Numbered from the stretch's first letter, positions 51,263 to 62,228 are shown. The stretch: DNA of 64,000 nucleotides from Pseudobutyrivibrio ruminis HUN009 (GCF_000703005.1 NZ_JNLH01000001.1:1019501-1083500), one strand, 5' to 3'. Numbers and translations are program-made. The notes: generated from the letters alone by a model not told the origin.

Positions 51263-54200
51263 ATGGAGAAAAACAGAATACGTCCAGTGAAAGCTGGAAA
51301 GAACTTGCGTATGAGTTACTCGAGACAAAAAGAGGTACTTGAAATGCCTAATTTAATCGAGGTCCAGAAGAACAGTTATGACTGGTTCGTTAAGGACGGA
51401 TTAAAAGAAGCATTTGCTGATATCTCTCCTATTCAGGATAGGGGTAATCAGCTTGAGTTGCACTTTGTTGACTTTACATTGTGCAAGGATGAAGTTAAGT
51501 ACACCATCCCACAGTGCAAGGAAAGAGATGCAACATACGCAGCACCTTTGAAAGTAAAGGTACGCCTTGTAAACAAGGAGTCCGGAGACATGCAGGAGCA
51601 TGAAATTTTCATGGGTGATTTACCACTTATGACAGAGACTGGCACATTCGTTATTAATGGAGCAGAGCGTGTTATCGTCAGTCAGCTTGTTCGTTCACCA
51701 GGTATCTATTATGCTATCGGTCACGACAAGATTGGTAAGGAGCTCTATTCATGTACAGTAATACCTAACCGAGGTGCATGGTTAGAGTATGAGACAGATT
51801 CCAATGACGTTTTCTATGTTCGTGTAGACCGTAACAGAAAAGTACCTGTTACAGTACTTATTCGTGCTCTTGGTTTAGGTACAAACCAGGAAATTATTGA
51901 TGTATTTGGCGAAGAGCCAAAGATTCTTGCTACATTTGCTAAGGATCCTTCTATCACTGAGAAGAATCCTCAGGGTAGCTACGAAGGAGGCTTACTTGAG
52001 TTATATCGTAAGCTTCGTCCAGGCGAGCCACTTGCAAAGGACAGCGCTGAGTCATTAATTCACGGTATGTTCTTTGATCCAAGACGTTACGATCTTGCAA
52101 AGGTAGGACGTTATAAATTCAATAAGAAGCTTATGCTTCGCAACCGTATTGCAGGTCAGATTCTTGCAGAGGATGTAGTTGACACTACAACTGGCGAGAT
52201 TATCGCAAAGGCTGGAGATAAGATTACACTTGAGAAGGCTGATGAAATCCAGAATGCAGCTGTTACTCATGTATTCATCCAGACTGAGACACGCAATGTA
52301 AAGGTTCTTTCAAACATGATGGTTGATATCACAAAGTTTGTTGATGTCGATGCAGAGGCTCTTGGTATTACAGAGCTCGTATACTATCCAGTATTAGAGA
52401 GAATTCTTTCAGAAAACACAACAAAAGAAGATATTGAGGATGCTATTGAGCGTTCAGTAGCTGATTTGATTCCAAAGCACATTACAGTTGAGGATGTATT
52501 TGCATCAATCAACTACAATATGCATCTTGAGTACGGCATTGGTAAGGATGACGATATCGATCACCTTGGTAACCGTCGTATTCGTGCTGTTGGTGAGCTT
52601 TTACAGAACCAGTACAGAATCGGTTTATCACGTCTCGAGAAGGTTGTACGTGAGCGTATGACAACTCGTGACCTTGAGGATATTTCTCCACAGAACCTCA
52701 TCAACATCAAGCCTGTTACAGCTGCAATCAAAGAGTTCTTTGGTTCATCACAGTTGTCACAGTTCATGGATCAGAACAACCCACTTGGTGAGTTGACACA
52801 TAAGAGACGTCTTTCTGCCCTTGGTCCTGGTGGTCTTTCAAGAGATCGTGCCGGATTCGAGGTTCGAGACGTACACTATTCTCACTATGGACGTATGTGC
52901 CCTATCGAGACACCTGAAGGACCAAACATCGGTCTTATCAACTCTCTCGCAAGCTATGCTCGTATCAATGAGTATGGTTTTATTGAGGCGCCATACAGAC
53001 GTATTGATAAATCAGACCCAGAGAATCCTCGCGTAACAGACGAGGTTGTCTATATGACAGCAGACGAAGAGGATAACTATCATGTAGCACAGGCTAACGT
53101 CAAGCTTGACGCAGAAGGCCACTTCATGAGAAAGAACGTATCTGGTCGTTTCCGTGAGGAGACACAGGAGTACGATAAGACTATGTTTGATTACATGGAC
53201 GTATCTCCAAAGATGGTATTCTCAGTTGCTACAGCCCTTATTCCATTCCTTCAGAACGATGACCCTACACGTGCCCTCATGGGATCAAACATGCAGCGTC
53301 AGGCAGTACCTCTTCTTACTACAGAGGCTCCAGTTGTTGGTACAGGTATGGAACCAAAGACAGCTGTCGATTCAGGTGTCTGCGTAGTTGCTAAGCGCGC
53401 TGGTATCGTAGAGATGTCAGAGACAAAGCGTATTATCATCAAGGCTGACGAAGACGGAACAAGAGATGAATATGATCTTCTCAAGTTCACACGTTCAAAC
53501 CAGTCTAACTGCTACAATCAGCGTCCAATCGTATTCAAGGGTGACCATGTAGAAGCAGGCGAGGTTATCGCTGATGGTCCTTCTACAAAGAATGGTGAGC
53601 TTGCCCTTGGTAAGAACCCTCTTATCGGTTTCATGACATGGGAAGGTTACAACTACGAGGATGCGGTTCTCCTTTCAGAGAGACTTGTACAGGATGATGT
53701 TTATACATCTATTCATATTGAAGAGTACGAAATCGATGCTCGTGATACAAAGCTTGGACCAGAGGAAATCACACGTGATGTTGCTGGTGTAGGTGATGAT
53801 GCACTTAAGGATCTTGACGAGAGCGGTATTATCCGTATCGGTGCTGAGGTTCGTGCAGGTGATATCCTTGTTGGTAAGGTTACACCTAAGGGAGAGACAG
53901 AGCGTACTCCAGAAGAAAGACTTCTTCTTGCAATCTTCGGTGAGAAGGCAAGAGAGGTTCGTGATACTTCACTCCGTGTTCCACACGGTGCTTACGGTAT
54001 CGTTGTTGATGCAAAGGTATTTACTCGTGAGAACGGCGATGAGCTTTCTCCAGGTGTTAATAAATCAGTACGTATCTACATTGCTCAGAAGAGAAAAATC
54101 GGTGTAGGTGATAAGATGGCTGGTCGTCATGGTAACAAGGGTGTAGTTTCCCGCGTACTTCCAGTAGAAGATATGCCATATCTTCCAAACGGTCGTCCAC

Positions 54201-55168
54201 TTGATATCGTACTTAACCCATTGGGTGTACCTTCACGTATGAATATCGGTCAGGTCCTTGAGATTCACCTTTCACTTGCTGCAAAGGCACTTGGATTTGA
54301 CATTGAAACACCAGTATTTGATGGTGCAAATGAAATTGATATCCAGGATACACTTGAGCTTGCAAATGACTATGTAAATATGCCATTTGACAAGGAAGAA
54401 GCTACAAACGGCGAGGAGACATTCTACGACAAGTACGTTGATATTCTTCGTGACGATGTTATGGAGTATCTTTCTACAAACCGTGCACACCGTGCACTTT
54501 GGAAGGGTGTTCCAATCTCTCGTGATGGTAAGGTACAGCTTCGCGATGGTCGTACAGGTGAGCCATTTGATGGTCCTGTAACAATCGGACACATGCATTA
54601 CCTTAAGCTTCACCACCTTGTTGATGATAAGATTCATGCTCGTTCAACTGGTCCTTACTCACTTGTTACACAGCAGCCACTCGGTGGTAAAGCACAGTTC
54701 GGTGGACAGCGTTTCGGTGAGATGGAAGTTTGGGCTCTTGAGGCTTATGGTGCATCATACACACTTCAGGAAATCCTTACAATGAAGTCTGATGATGTTA
54801 TCGGTCGTGTTAAGACATACGAAGCTATCATCAAGGGTGAAAACATCCCTGAGCCAGGTATCCCTGAGTCATTCAAGGTATTACTTAAGGAATTACAGTC
54901 ACTTGGTCTTGATGTTCGTGTTCTCGATGAAAATCGTGAAGAAGTTGAACTTATGGAAACAAGTGAATATGGAAATACAGACCTCAATGCAATCATCGCT
55001 GGAAGCGATAGAAACTTTGCCTTCGAGGATGACAATTCATTCGCACAGGCAGGATTCTCTACAAAGAAGTTTGATTCTGATGGAGATCTTGTTGATGATG
55101 AAGATGATGCAGCATTTGAAGAAGATGATGATTTTACAGATGTAGCAGATGATTTTGATGAGGAATAA
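51263..55168 (+). CDS. rpoB: DNA-directed RNA polymerase subunit beta
   Basis: 1301 residues. The beta subunit forms half of the polymerase active cleft. The rifampicin region (SSQLSQFMDQNNPLGELTH, then KRRLSALGPGGLSRDRAG) carries the sensitive-type residues. Other blocks: GPNIGLINSLASYARINEYGF, GQNALVA-equivalent MTWEGYNYEDAVLLSERLV, GDKMAGRHGNKGVVS, and KAQFGGQRFGEMEVWALEAYGA. The start at 51263 has AGAGGTGG upstream; the frame is open for 57 codons before it, but that stretch holds the promoter and leader. It has a highly acidic C-terminal tail. Confidence 0.98.
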   Translation: MEKNRIRPVKAGKNLRMSYSRQKEVLEMPNLIEVQKNSYDWFVKDGLKEAFADISPIQDRGNQLELHFVDFTLCKDEVKYTIPQCKERDATYAAPLKVKVRLVNKESGDMQEHEIFMGDLPLMTETGTFVINGAERVIVSQLVRSPGIYYAIGHDKIGKELYSCTVIPNRGAWLEYETDSNDVFYVRVDRNRKVPVTVLIRALGLGTNQEIIDVFGEEPKILATFAKDPSITEKNPQGSYEGGLLELYRKLRPGEPLAKDSAESLIHGMFFDPRRYDLAKVGRYKFNKKLMLRNRIAGQILAEDVVDTTTGEIIAKAGDKITLEKADEIQNAAVTHVFIQTETRNVKVLSNMMVDITKFVDVDAEALGITELVYYPVLERILSENTTKEDIEDAIERSVADLIPKHITVEDVFASINYNMHLEYGIGKDDDIDHLGNRRIRAVGELLQNQYRIGLSRLEKVVRERMTTRDLEDISPQNLINIKPVTAAIKEFFGSSQLSQFMDQNNPLGELTHKRRLSALGPGGLSRDRAGFEVRDVHYSHYGRMCPIETPEGPNIGLINSLASYARINEYGFIEAPYRRIDKSDPENPRVTDEVVYMTADEEDNYHVAQANVKLDAEGHFMRKNVSGRFREETQEYDKTMFDYMDVSPKMVFSVATALIPFLQNDDPTRALMGSNMQRQAVPLLTTEAPVVGTGMEPKTAVDSGVCVVAKRAGIVEMSETKRIIIKADEDGTRDEYDLLKFTRSNQSNCYNQRPIVFKGDHVEAGEVIADGPSTKNGELALGKNPLIGFMTWEGYNYEDAVLLSERLVQDDVYTSIHIEEYEIDARDTKLGPEEITRDVAGVGDDALKDLDESGIIRIGAEVRAGDILVGKVTPKGETERTPEERLLLAIFGEKAREVRDTSLRVPHGAYGIVVDAKVFTRENGDELSPGVNKSVRIYIAQKRKIGVGDKMAGRHGNKGVVSRVLPVEDMPYLPNGRPLDIVLNPLGVPSRMNIGQVLEIHLSLAAKALGFDIETPVFDGANEIDIQDTLELANDYVNMPFDKEEATNGEETFYDKYVDILRDDVMEYLSTNRAHRALWKGVPISRDGKVQLRDGRTGEPFDGPVTIGHMHYLKLHHLVDDKIHARSTGPYSLVTQQPLGGKAQFGGQRFGEMEVWALEAYGASYTLQEILTMKSDDVIGRVKTYEAIIKGENIPEPGIPESFKVLLKELQSLGLDVRVLDENREEVELMETSEYGNTDLNAIIAGSDRNFAFEDDNSFAQAGFSTKKFDSDGDLVDDEDDAAFEEDDDFTDVADDFDEE

Positions 55169-55187
55169 ATAGGAAGGGAGCTAGAAA

Positions 55188-58100
55188 ATGCCAGAGAATA
55201 AAGAAGCGACATATCAACCAATAGCATTTGACGCAATACAGATTGGATTGGCTTCACCTGAAAAGATCAGACAGTGGTCTCGTGGCGAAGTTAAAAAGCC
55301 AGAGACAATCAACTATCGTACACTGAAGCCTGAGAAGGATGGTCTTTTCTGCGAAAAGATTTTTGGACCTAGCAAGGACTGGGAATGTCACTGCGGAAAG
55401 TACAAGAAGATTCGTTATAAGGGTGTAGTTTGTGATCGTTGTGGTGTTGAAATCACAAAGGCAAGCGTTCGTCGTGAGCGTATGGGTCACATTGAACTTG
55501 CTGCACCAGTTTCACATATTTGGTATTTCAAGGGTATTCCTTCACGTATGGGACTTATTCTTGATCTTTCACCAAAAACACTTGAGAAGGTTCTCTACTT
55601 TGCATCATACATCGTTCTTGATGCAGGAGAGACAGCTCTCATGTATAAGCAGGTCCTCACAGAAGCTGAGTACCAGGAAGCTAGAGAGCAGTATGGTAAC
55701 GGCTTCAGAGTAGGAATGGGTGCTGAAGCTATCCAGGAGCTTCTCAAGGATATTGACCTTGATGAAGAGGCTACAAAGCTTCAGATCGAATTAGATAACG
55801 CTACAGGCCAGAAGCGTTCACGTATCATCAAGAGACTCGAGGTTGTTGAGGCATTCCGCGAGTCAGGAAACAGACCTGAATGGATGATTATGACAGTTAT
55901 CCCTGTTATTCCACCAGATCTTCGTCCTATGGTACAGCTTGATGGTGGCCGTTTTGCTACATCTGATCTTAACGACTTATACCGTCGTATTATCAATAGA
56001 AATAACCGACTTCGTCGACTCTTAGAGCTTGGTGCTCCTGATATCATCGTACGTAACGAAAAGCGTATGCTTCAGGAAGCTGTTGATGCTCTTATCGATA
56101 ACGGTCGTCGTGGCCGTCCTGTTACAGGTCCTGGTAACAGACCTCTTAAGTCACTTTCAGACATGCTTAAGGGTAAGTCTGGTCGATTCAGACAGAACCT
56201 TCTTGGTAAGCGTGTTGACTACTCAGGTCGTTCAGTTATCGTCGTAGGACCAGAGCTTAAGATTTACCAGTGTGGTCTTCCAAAGGAGATGGCACTCGAG
56301 CTCTTCAAGCCTTTCGTTATGAAGGAGCTCGTTGGTAATGGTATGGCTCACAACATTAAATATGCTAAGAAGATGGTAGAGAAGTTTGAGCCAGAGGTTT
56401 GGGACATCCTTGAAGATGTCATTAAAGAGCATCCAGTTATGCTTAACCGTGCTCCTACACTTCATAGACTTGGTATTCAGGCTTTCGAGCCAATCCTTGT
56501 AGAAGGTAGAGCTATCAAGCTTCATCCACTTGTATGTACAGCTTTCAACGCCGATTTCGATGGTGATCAGATGGCTGTTCACCTTCCACTTACTCAGGAG
56601 GCACAGGCTGAATGTAGATTCATGCTTCTTTCACCTAACAACCTCTTGAAGCCTTCAGATGGTGGTCCTGTTGCCGTTCCTTCACAGGATATGGTACTTG
56701 GTATTTACTACCTCACACAGGAGCGTGGTAAGTCTGTAGGTGATACTAGAGAAGAGCTTGGCGAAGGCAAAATCTTCAAGAACCTTAACGAGGCAATTCT
56801 TGCATACGAGAACGATGCATTAACAATGCATGCACGTATCACAGTTCGTGTTTCAAAGCAGCATGCTGACGGAACTGTTGTTACAGGTAATGTTTCATCA
56901 ACACTTGGTAGACTTCTCTTCAACGAGATCATTCCACAGGATCTTGGCTATGTAGATAGAACTAATCCTGAGAACGAGCTTTTGCCAGAGGTAGACTTCC
57001 ATGTTGGTAAGAAGCAGTTAAAGCAGATTCTTGAAAAAGTTATTAATACACACGGAGCTACAAAGACAGCAGAAGTTCTTGATGATATCAAGGCAATGGG
57101 TTACCACTACTCAACAATTGCTGCCATGACAGTTTCAATTTCAGATATGACAGTACCTCCTCAGAAGCCAGAGCTTATCGCAAAGGCTGAGGAGACAGTT
57201 GATAAGATTACACGTCAGTATAAGCGTGGTCTTATTACAGAAGAAGAGCGTTATCGTGAAGTAGTTGATACTTGGAAAGAGACTGATGATGAGCTTACTA
57301 AGGACCTTCTTGATGGTCTTGATAAGTACAACAACATCTTCATGATGGCTGATTCAGGTGCCCGTGGTTCTGAAAAGCAGATTAAGCAGCTTGCTGGTAT
57401 GCGTGGTTTGATGGCTGATACAACAGGTAAGACTATCGAGCTTCCTATTAAGTCAAACTTCCGTGAGGGTCTTGATGTACTTGAGTACTTCATGTCAGCT
57501 CATGGTGCTCGTAAGGGTCTTTCTGATACAGCTCTTCGTACAGCCGATTCAGGATACTTGACCCGTCGAATGGTTGACGTTGCTCAGGAACTTATCGTTC
57601 GTGAATCTGACTGTGTTGCTGGTACAAATCGCGAGATTCCAGGTATGTGGGTATACGCATTCATGGATGGTCGTGAAGAAATCGAATCACTTAAGGATCG
57701 TATTACTGGTAGATTCTCATGCTACACAATCTGCGATGCTAAGGGTGAGGTTATCGTTAAGGCTAACCACATGATCACACCTAAGCGTGCAGCTGCAATC
57801 ATCGAAAAGGGTGTTGATGATAAGGGCAACCCAATCAAGAGAGTTAAGATCAGAAACGTACTTAACTGTCGTTCACACGTTGGTGTTTGTGCTAAGTGTT
57901 ACGGCGCTAACATGGCATCTGGTCGTGCTGTACAGGTTGGTGAAGCAATCGGTATCATCGCCGCTCAGTCAATCGGTGAGCCAGGTACACAGCTTACTAT
58001 GAGAACATTCCATACTGGTGGTGTTGCTGGTAACGATATTACTCAGGGTCTTCCTCGTGTCGAGGAGCTTTTCGAGGCTAGAAAGCCTAAGGGACTTGCA

Positions 58101-58859
58101 ATCATTACAGAGATTGCTGGTACAGTTTCAATCGAAGAAGATTCAAAGACAAAGAAGAGAGAAGTTGTTGTTACAAACTCTGAAACAGGTGATGTAGAGA
58201 AGTACTTAATTCCTTACGGATCACGTATCAAGGTAATTTCAGGTCAGGAACTTGAAGCTGGTGATGAGCTTACAGAAGGTTCTGTAAACCCACATGATAT
58301 CCTTGCAATCAAGGGTAAGTCAGCTGTTCAGGATTATCTCATCCGTGAAGTACAGCGTGTTTACCGTTTACAGGGTGTTGATATCAACGATAAGCATATC
58401 GAAGTTCTTTGCCGTCAGATGTTAAAGCGTATCAGAGTTGACGAGGCTGGTGATACAGGATTTATGCCTGGTTCACTTGTAGACTGGCTTGACTTTGAAG
58501 AAGCTAACGAGAAGATGGAGGCAGAGGGTAAGGAAGTTGCAACTGGTACACAGGAACTCCTTGGTATCACAAAGGCAGCCCTTGCTACTAACTCATTCCT
58601 TTCAGCAGCTTCATTCCAGGAGACAACAAAGGTTCTTACTGATGCAGCTATCAAGGGTAAGATTGATCCACTTAACGGACTTAAAGAGAACGTTATCATT
58701 GGTCGCTTAATCCCTGCTGGTACAGGTATGAAGAGATATTCAAACATTCCTCTTTCAACAGACAATCAGCTTGCAGATGCAGCAATGCCTGTAGAAGAGT
58801 TCGAAGGCGAGGCTAATGGTGCAGAAGCACTTTCAGATGAGCTTGTAGATGTAGAATAA
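55188..58859 (+). CDS. rpoC: DNA-directed RNA polymerase subunit beta'
   Basis: 1223 residues. Carries the catalytic magnesium site NADFDGDQMAVHLPL, the N-terminal zinc finger CHCGKYKKIRYKGVVCDRCG, the RVDYSGRSVIVVGPELK block, the bridge/trigger region (ARKGLSDTALRTADSGYLTRRMVDVAQ) and the second zinc site CRSHVGVCAKCYG. GGAAGGGAG precedes the start, 19 nt behind rpoB. A terminator ends the rpoBC unit. Confidence 0.98.
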   Translation: MPENKEATYQPIAFDAIQIGLASPEKIRQWSRGEVKKPETINYRTLKPEKDGLFCEKIFGPSKDWECHCGKYKKIRYKGVVCDRCGVEITKASVRRERMGHIELAAPVSHIWYFKGIPSRMGLILDLSPKTLEKVLYFASYIVLDAGETALMYKQVLTEAEYQEAREQYGNGFRVGMGAEAIQELLKDIDLDEEATKLQIELDNATGQKRSRIIKRLEVVEAFRESGNRPEWMIMTVIPVIPPDLRPMVQLDGGRFATSDLNDLYRRIINRNNRLRRLLELGAPDIIVRNEKRMLQEAVDALIDNGRRGRPVTGPGNRPLKSLSDMLKGKSGRFRQNLLGKRVDYSGRSVIVVGPELKIYQCGLPKEMALELFKPFVMKELVGNGMAHNIKYAKKMVEKFEPEVWDILEDVIKEHPVMLNRAPTLHRLGIQAFEPILVEGRAIKLHPLVCTAFNADFDGDQMAVHLPLTQEAQAECRFMLLSPNNLLKPSDGGPVAVPSQDMVLGIYYLTQERGKSVGDTREELGEGKIFKNLNEAILAYENDALTMHARITVRVSKQHADGTVVTGNVSSTLGRLLFNEIIPQDLGYVDRTNPENELLPEVDFHVGKKQLKQILEKVINTHGATKTAEVLDDIKAMGYHYSTIAAMTVSISDMTVPPQKPELIAKAEETVDKITRQYKRGLITEEERYREVVDTWKETDDELTKDLLDGLDKYNNIFMMADSGARGSEKQIKQLAGMRGLMADTTGKTIELPIKSNFREGLDVLEYFMSAHGARKGLSDTALRTADSGYLTRRMVDVAQELIVRESDCVAGTNREIPGMWVYAFMDGREEIESLKDRITGRFSCYTICDAKGEVIVKANHMITPKRAAAIIEKGVDDKGNPIKRVKIRNVLNCRSHVGVCAKCYGANMASGRAVQVGEAIGIIAAQSIGEPGTQLTMRTFHTGGVAGNDITQGLPRVEELFEARKPKGLAIITEIAGTVSIEEDSKTKKREVVVTNSETGDVEKYLIPYGSRIKVISGQELEAGDELTEGSVNPHDILAIKGKSAVQDYLIREVQRVYRLQGVDINDKHIEVLCRQMLKRIRVDEAGDTGFMPGSLVDWLDFEEANEKMEAEGKEVATGTQELLGITKAALATNSFLSAASFQETTKVLTDAAIKGKIDPLNGLKENVIIGRLIPAGTGMKRYSNIPLSTDNQLADAAMPVEEFEGEANGAEALSDELVDVE

Positions 58860-58871
58860 TCAAAATATATA

Positions 58872-58902
58872 AAAGACCTTGGCATTGCCAGGGTCTTTTT
58901 TT
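58872..58902 (+). terminator. Terminator after rpoC
   Basis: AAAGACC-TTGGC pairs with GCCAG-GGTCTTT, followed by a T-tract. Confidence 0.92.
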
Positions 58903-58915
58903 CACATTTTTAACC

Positions 58916-58944
58916 TTGACATTATGAAATTAAGGAAATATAAT
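58916..58944 (+). promoter_or_regulatory. Promoter of the rpsL-rpsG-fusA unit
   Basis: TTGACA (58916-58921) and TATAAT (58939-58944), with a 17-bp spacer, match the consensus in both boxes. Confidence 0.88.
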
Positions 58945-59015
58945 GTTCTAGCATGCGCTAATAGGATATTTATGCCTATTTTTGCGTAAAGAAATAAATT
59001 AGGAGGTAAAAAAGA

Positions 59016-59435
59016 ATGCCAACATTCAACCAGCTAGTTAGAAAAGGTCGTCAGACATCTGTAAAGAAGTCTACAGCACCAGCACTTCAGAGAGGTTATA
59101 ACTCTCTTAAGAAGAAGCCTACTAACACTTCTTCTCCACAGAAGCGTGGTGTATGTACAGCTGTTAAGACAGCTACACCTAAGAAGCCTAACTCAGCTCT
59201 TCGTAAGATTGCCAGAGTTCGTCTTTCAAACGGAATCGAAGTAACTTCATACATTCCAGGCGAAGGTCACAATCTTCAGGAGCATAGCGTTGTTTTGATT
59301 CGTGGTGGTCGTGTTAAGGATTTACCTGGTACACGTTATCACGTAATCAGAGGTACTCTTGATACAGCCGGCGTTGCAAACCGCAAGCAGGGACGTTCAA
59401 AGTACGGCGCTAAGAGACCTAAGGATGCTAAGTAA
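59016..59435 (+). CDS. rpsL: 30S ribosomal protein S12
   Basis: 139 residues. Decoding-centre protein. TPKKPNSALRK carries the wild-type Lys of the streptomycin-sensitive form, and RGGRVKDLPGTRYHVIRGTLD is the second conserved block. TAGGAGG precedes the start. It is first gene of the streptomycin operon order. The 149-nt gap to rpsG contains a CACAA/TTGTG hairpin (about 59525-59540) and no sure promoter. Confidence 0.98.
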   Translation: MPTFNQLVRKGRQTSVKKSTAPALQRGYNSLKKKPTNTSSPQKRGVCTAVKTATPKKPNSALRKIARVRLSNGIEVTSYIPGEGHNLQEHSVVLIRGGRVKDLPGTRYHVIRGTLDTAGVANRKQGRSKYGAKRPKDAK

Positions 59436-59584
59436 AATAGCGTAAAGGCTTAGGAAATTTATTGTATATCACAAAAATTTGGTTAATGTTGTTATTTTTT
59501 CTCTATAGAATAAATAATGCATGAACACAAGTAAATTTGTGAGTACCGTTGATCTAACAAATTATAGTTAAGGAGGGAAGTATC

Positions 59585-60055
59585 GTGCCAAGAAAAGGAC
59601 ATACTCAAAAAAGAGACGTTTTGGCAGATCCTATATACAATAGCAAAGTAGTTACAAAGCTTATCAACAACATCATGCTTGATGGTAAGAAGGGTGTAGC
59701 TCAGAAGATTGTATATGGTGCATTTGGCAAAGTCGAGGAAAAGACTGGAAGACCTGCACTTGAGGTTTTCGAGGAAGCTATGAACAACGTTATGCCTGTA
59801 CTTGAGGTAAAGGCTAGACGTATCGGTGGTGCTACATATCAGGTACCTATCGAAGTAAGACCAGATCGTCGTCAGGCCCTTGGCCTTAGATGGCTCACAA
59901 TGTTCTCACGTACACGTACTGAGAAGACAATGGAAGAGCGTCTTGCAAACGAGATTATGGATGCAGCTGGAAACACAGGTTCAGCTGTTAAGAGAAAAGA
60001 AGAAATGCATAGAATGGCAGAAGCTAATAAGGCATTTGCTCATTACAGATTCTAA
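59585..60055 (+). CDS. rpsG: 30S ribosomal protein S7
   Basis: 156 residues, GTG start behind AAGGAGGG. Primary 16S rRNA-binding protein of the 30S head. Family pattern: MPRKGHTQKRDVLADPIYNSKVVTKLINNIM, then ARRIGGATYQVPIEVRPDRRQALGLRWL. fusA follows 15 nt later. Confidence 0.98.
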   Translation: MPRKGHTQKRDVLADPIYNSKVVTKLINNIMLDGKKGVAQKIVYGAFGKVEEKTGRPALEVFEEAMNNVMPVLEVKARRIGGATYQVPIEVRPDRRQALGLRWLTMFSRTRTEKTMEERLANEIMDAAGNTGSAVKRKEEMHRMAEANKAFAHYRF

Positions 60056-60070
60056 TAGGAGGGACAAACA

Positions 60071-62188
60071 GTGGCAGGAAGAGAATATCCACTTGAGCGT
60101 ACCAGAAATATTGGTATTATGGCTCATATCGATGCCGGAAAGACTACACTTACAGAGCGTATTCTTTACTATACTGGTGTTAACTACAAGATTGGTGATA
60201 CTCATGAAGGTACTGCAACCATGGACTGGATGGAGCAGGAAGCTGAGAGAGGTATCACAATTACTTCAGCTGCTACAACATGTCACTGGACTGAGCAGGA
60301 AAACTGCAAGCCTAAGAAGGGTGCTCTTGAGCACCGTATCAACATCATTGATACACCAGGCCACGTAGACTTTACTGTTGAGGTTGAGCGTTCCCTTCGT
60401 GTACTTGATGGCGCCGTTGGTGTCTTCTGTGCAAAGGGTGGCGTTGAGCCACAGTCAGAGAATGTTTGGAGACAGGCTGACACATATAACGTACCAAGAA
60501 TGGCTTTCATCAATAAGATGGATATCCTTGGTGCAAACTTCTACGGAGCTGTTGATCAGATCCGTGATAGACTTAAGAAGAACGCTATCGTTCTTCAGCT
60601 TCCTATCGGTAAGGAAGATGATTTCAAGGGAATTATCGACCTTTTCGAGATGAAAGCATACATCTATAACGATGATAAGGGTGATGATATTTCTATTACA
60701 GACATCCCAGCTGATATGGCTGATGATGCTGAGCTTTATCACACAGAGCTCGTTGAGAAAATCTGTGAGTTAGATGATGATCTTATGATGGCTTACCTTG
60801 AGGGTGAAGAGCCTTCAGTTGATGAGCTTAAGGCTGCACTTCGTAAGGCAACTTGCGAGTGTAAGGCTATCCCAGTATGCTGTGGATCTGCATATAGAAA
60901 CAAGGGTGTTCAGAAGCTTCTTGATGCTATCATTGAGTACATGCCAGCTCCTACAGACGTACCAGCTATTCAGGGTACAGACTTAGATGGTAACCCAGTT
61001 GAGAAGCACTCATCAGATGATGAGCCATTCGCAGCTTTAGCTTTCAAGATTATGGCTGATCCATTCGTTGGAAAGCTCGCATTTATCCGTGTATACTCAG
61101 GTACATTGAACTCAGGTTCATACTGCCTTAACGCTACAAAGGATAAGAAGGAGCGTGTTGGTCGTATTCTTCAGATGCACGCTAACAAGCGTACAGAGTT
61201 AGACAAGGTTTATTCTGGCGATATCGCAGCTGTTGTAGGTCTTAAGTTTACAACAACTGGTGATACAATCTGCGATGAGCAGCATCCAGTAATCCTTGAG
61301 TCTATGGAATTCCCAGAGCCAGTTATCGAGCTTGCTATCGAGCCTAAGACTAAGGCTGGACAGCAGAAGATGGGCGAAGCTCTTGCAAAGCTTGCTGAAG
61401 AGGATCCTACATTCCGTCAGCATACTGATCAGGAGACAGGCCAGACAATCATCGCTGGTATGGGTGAGCTTCACCTTGAGATCATTGTTGATCGTCTTCT
61501 TAGAGAGTTCAAGGTTGAGGCTAACGTTGGTGCACCTCAGGTTGCATACAAAGAGACATTTACAAAGGCAGTTGATCAGGAATACAAGTATGCTAAGCAG
61601 TCTGGTGGACGTGGTCAGTACGGTCATTGTAAAGTTAGATTTACTCCAATTGATGCTAACGCTGAAGAGACATTCAGATTTAAGTCTTCAGTAGTTGGTG
61701 GTGCTATTCCTAAGGAATACATCCCATCTGTTGGTGAGGGTATCGAGGAAGCAGCTAAGGCTGGTATCCTTTGCGGATTCCCTGTTCTTGGTGTAGAAGC
61801 AGACGTTTACGATGGTTCTTACCATGAAGTCGATTCATCAGAAATGGCATTCCACATTGCAGGTTCAATGTGCTTCAAGGAAGCTATGGCTAAGGCAGCT
61901 CCAGTTCTTCTTGAGCCAATCATGAAGGTTGAAGTAACAATGCCTGAGGAATACATGGGTGATGTAATCGGATCACTTAACGCAAAGCGTGGTCAGATCC
62001 AGTCAATGGATGACCTTGGCGGCGGCAAGATTGTTAGAGCACTTGTTCCACTTGCAGAGATGTTCGGATACTCAACAGAGCTTCGTTCATCTACACAGGG
62101 ACGTGGTAACTACTCAATGTTCTTCGAGAAGTATGAGCCAGTTCCAAAGAACGTTCAGGAGCAGATCATCTCTAACCACGCAAAATAA
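60071..62188 (+). CDS. fusA: Elongation factor G
   Basis: 705 residues. Ribosomal translocase. GTPase motifs: G1 AHIDAGKTT, GITITSAATT, DTPGHVDFT and NKMD. C-terminal domains contain GMGELHLEIIVDRLLREF and RGQIQSMDDLGG. GTG start behind TAGGAGGG. It lies in the usual str operon position between rpsG and tuf. Confidence 0.98.
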   Translation: MAGREYPLERTRNIGIMAHIDAGKTTLTERILYYTGVNYKIGDTHEGTATMDWMEQEAERGITITSAATTCHWTEQENCKPKKGALEHRINIIDTPGHVDFTVEVERSLRVLDGAVGVFCAKGGVEPQSENVWRQADTYNVPRMAFINKMDILGANFYGAVDQIRDRLKKNAIVLQLPIGKEDDFKGIIDLFEMKAYIYNDDKGDDISITDIPADMADDAELYHTELVEKICELDDDLMMAYLEGEEPSVDELKAALRKATCECKAIPVCCGSAYRNKGVQKLLDAIIEYMPAPTDVPAIQGTDLDGNPVEKHSSDDEPFAALAFKIMADPFVGKLAFIRVYSGTLNSGSYCLNATKDKKERVGRILQMHANKRTELDKVYSGDIAAVVGLKFTTTGDTICDEQHPVILESMEFPEPVIELAIEPKTKAGQQKMGEALAKLAEEDPTFRQHTDQETGQTIIAGMGELHLEIIVDRLLREFKVEANVGAPQVAYKETFTKAVDQEYKYAKQSGGRGQYGHCKVRFTPIDANAEETFRFKSSVVGGAIPKEYIPSVGEGIEEAAKAGILCGFPVLGVEADVYDGSYHEVDSSEMAFHIAGSMCFKEAMAKAAPVLLEPIMKVEVTMPEEYMGDVIGSLNAKRGQIQSMDDLGGGKIVRALVPLAEMFGYSTELRSSTQGRGNYSMFFEKYEPVPKNVQEQIISNHAK

Positions 62189-62199
62189 AACATAAATAG

Positions 62200-62228
62200 T
62201 TGAAAACTCTCAGTATTTTCGATATAAT
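62200..62228 (+). promoter_or_regulatory. tuf promoter
   Basis: TTGAAA (62200-62205) and TATAAT (62223-62228) have a 17-bp spacer. The -10 box is the centre of a long dyad (62206-62243). Confidence 0.82.

Noticed and set aside
59436..59584. Separate promoter for rpsG
   Set aside because: TTGTTA and AT-rich boxes are present but with no convincing -10 at the right distance; co-transcription from the rpsL promoter explains expression.
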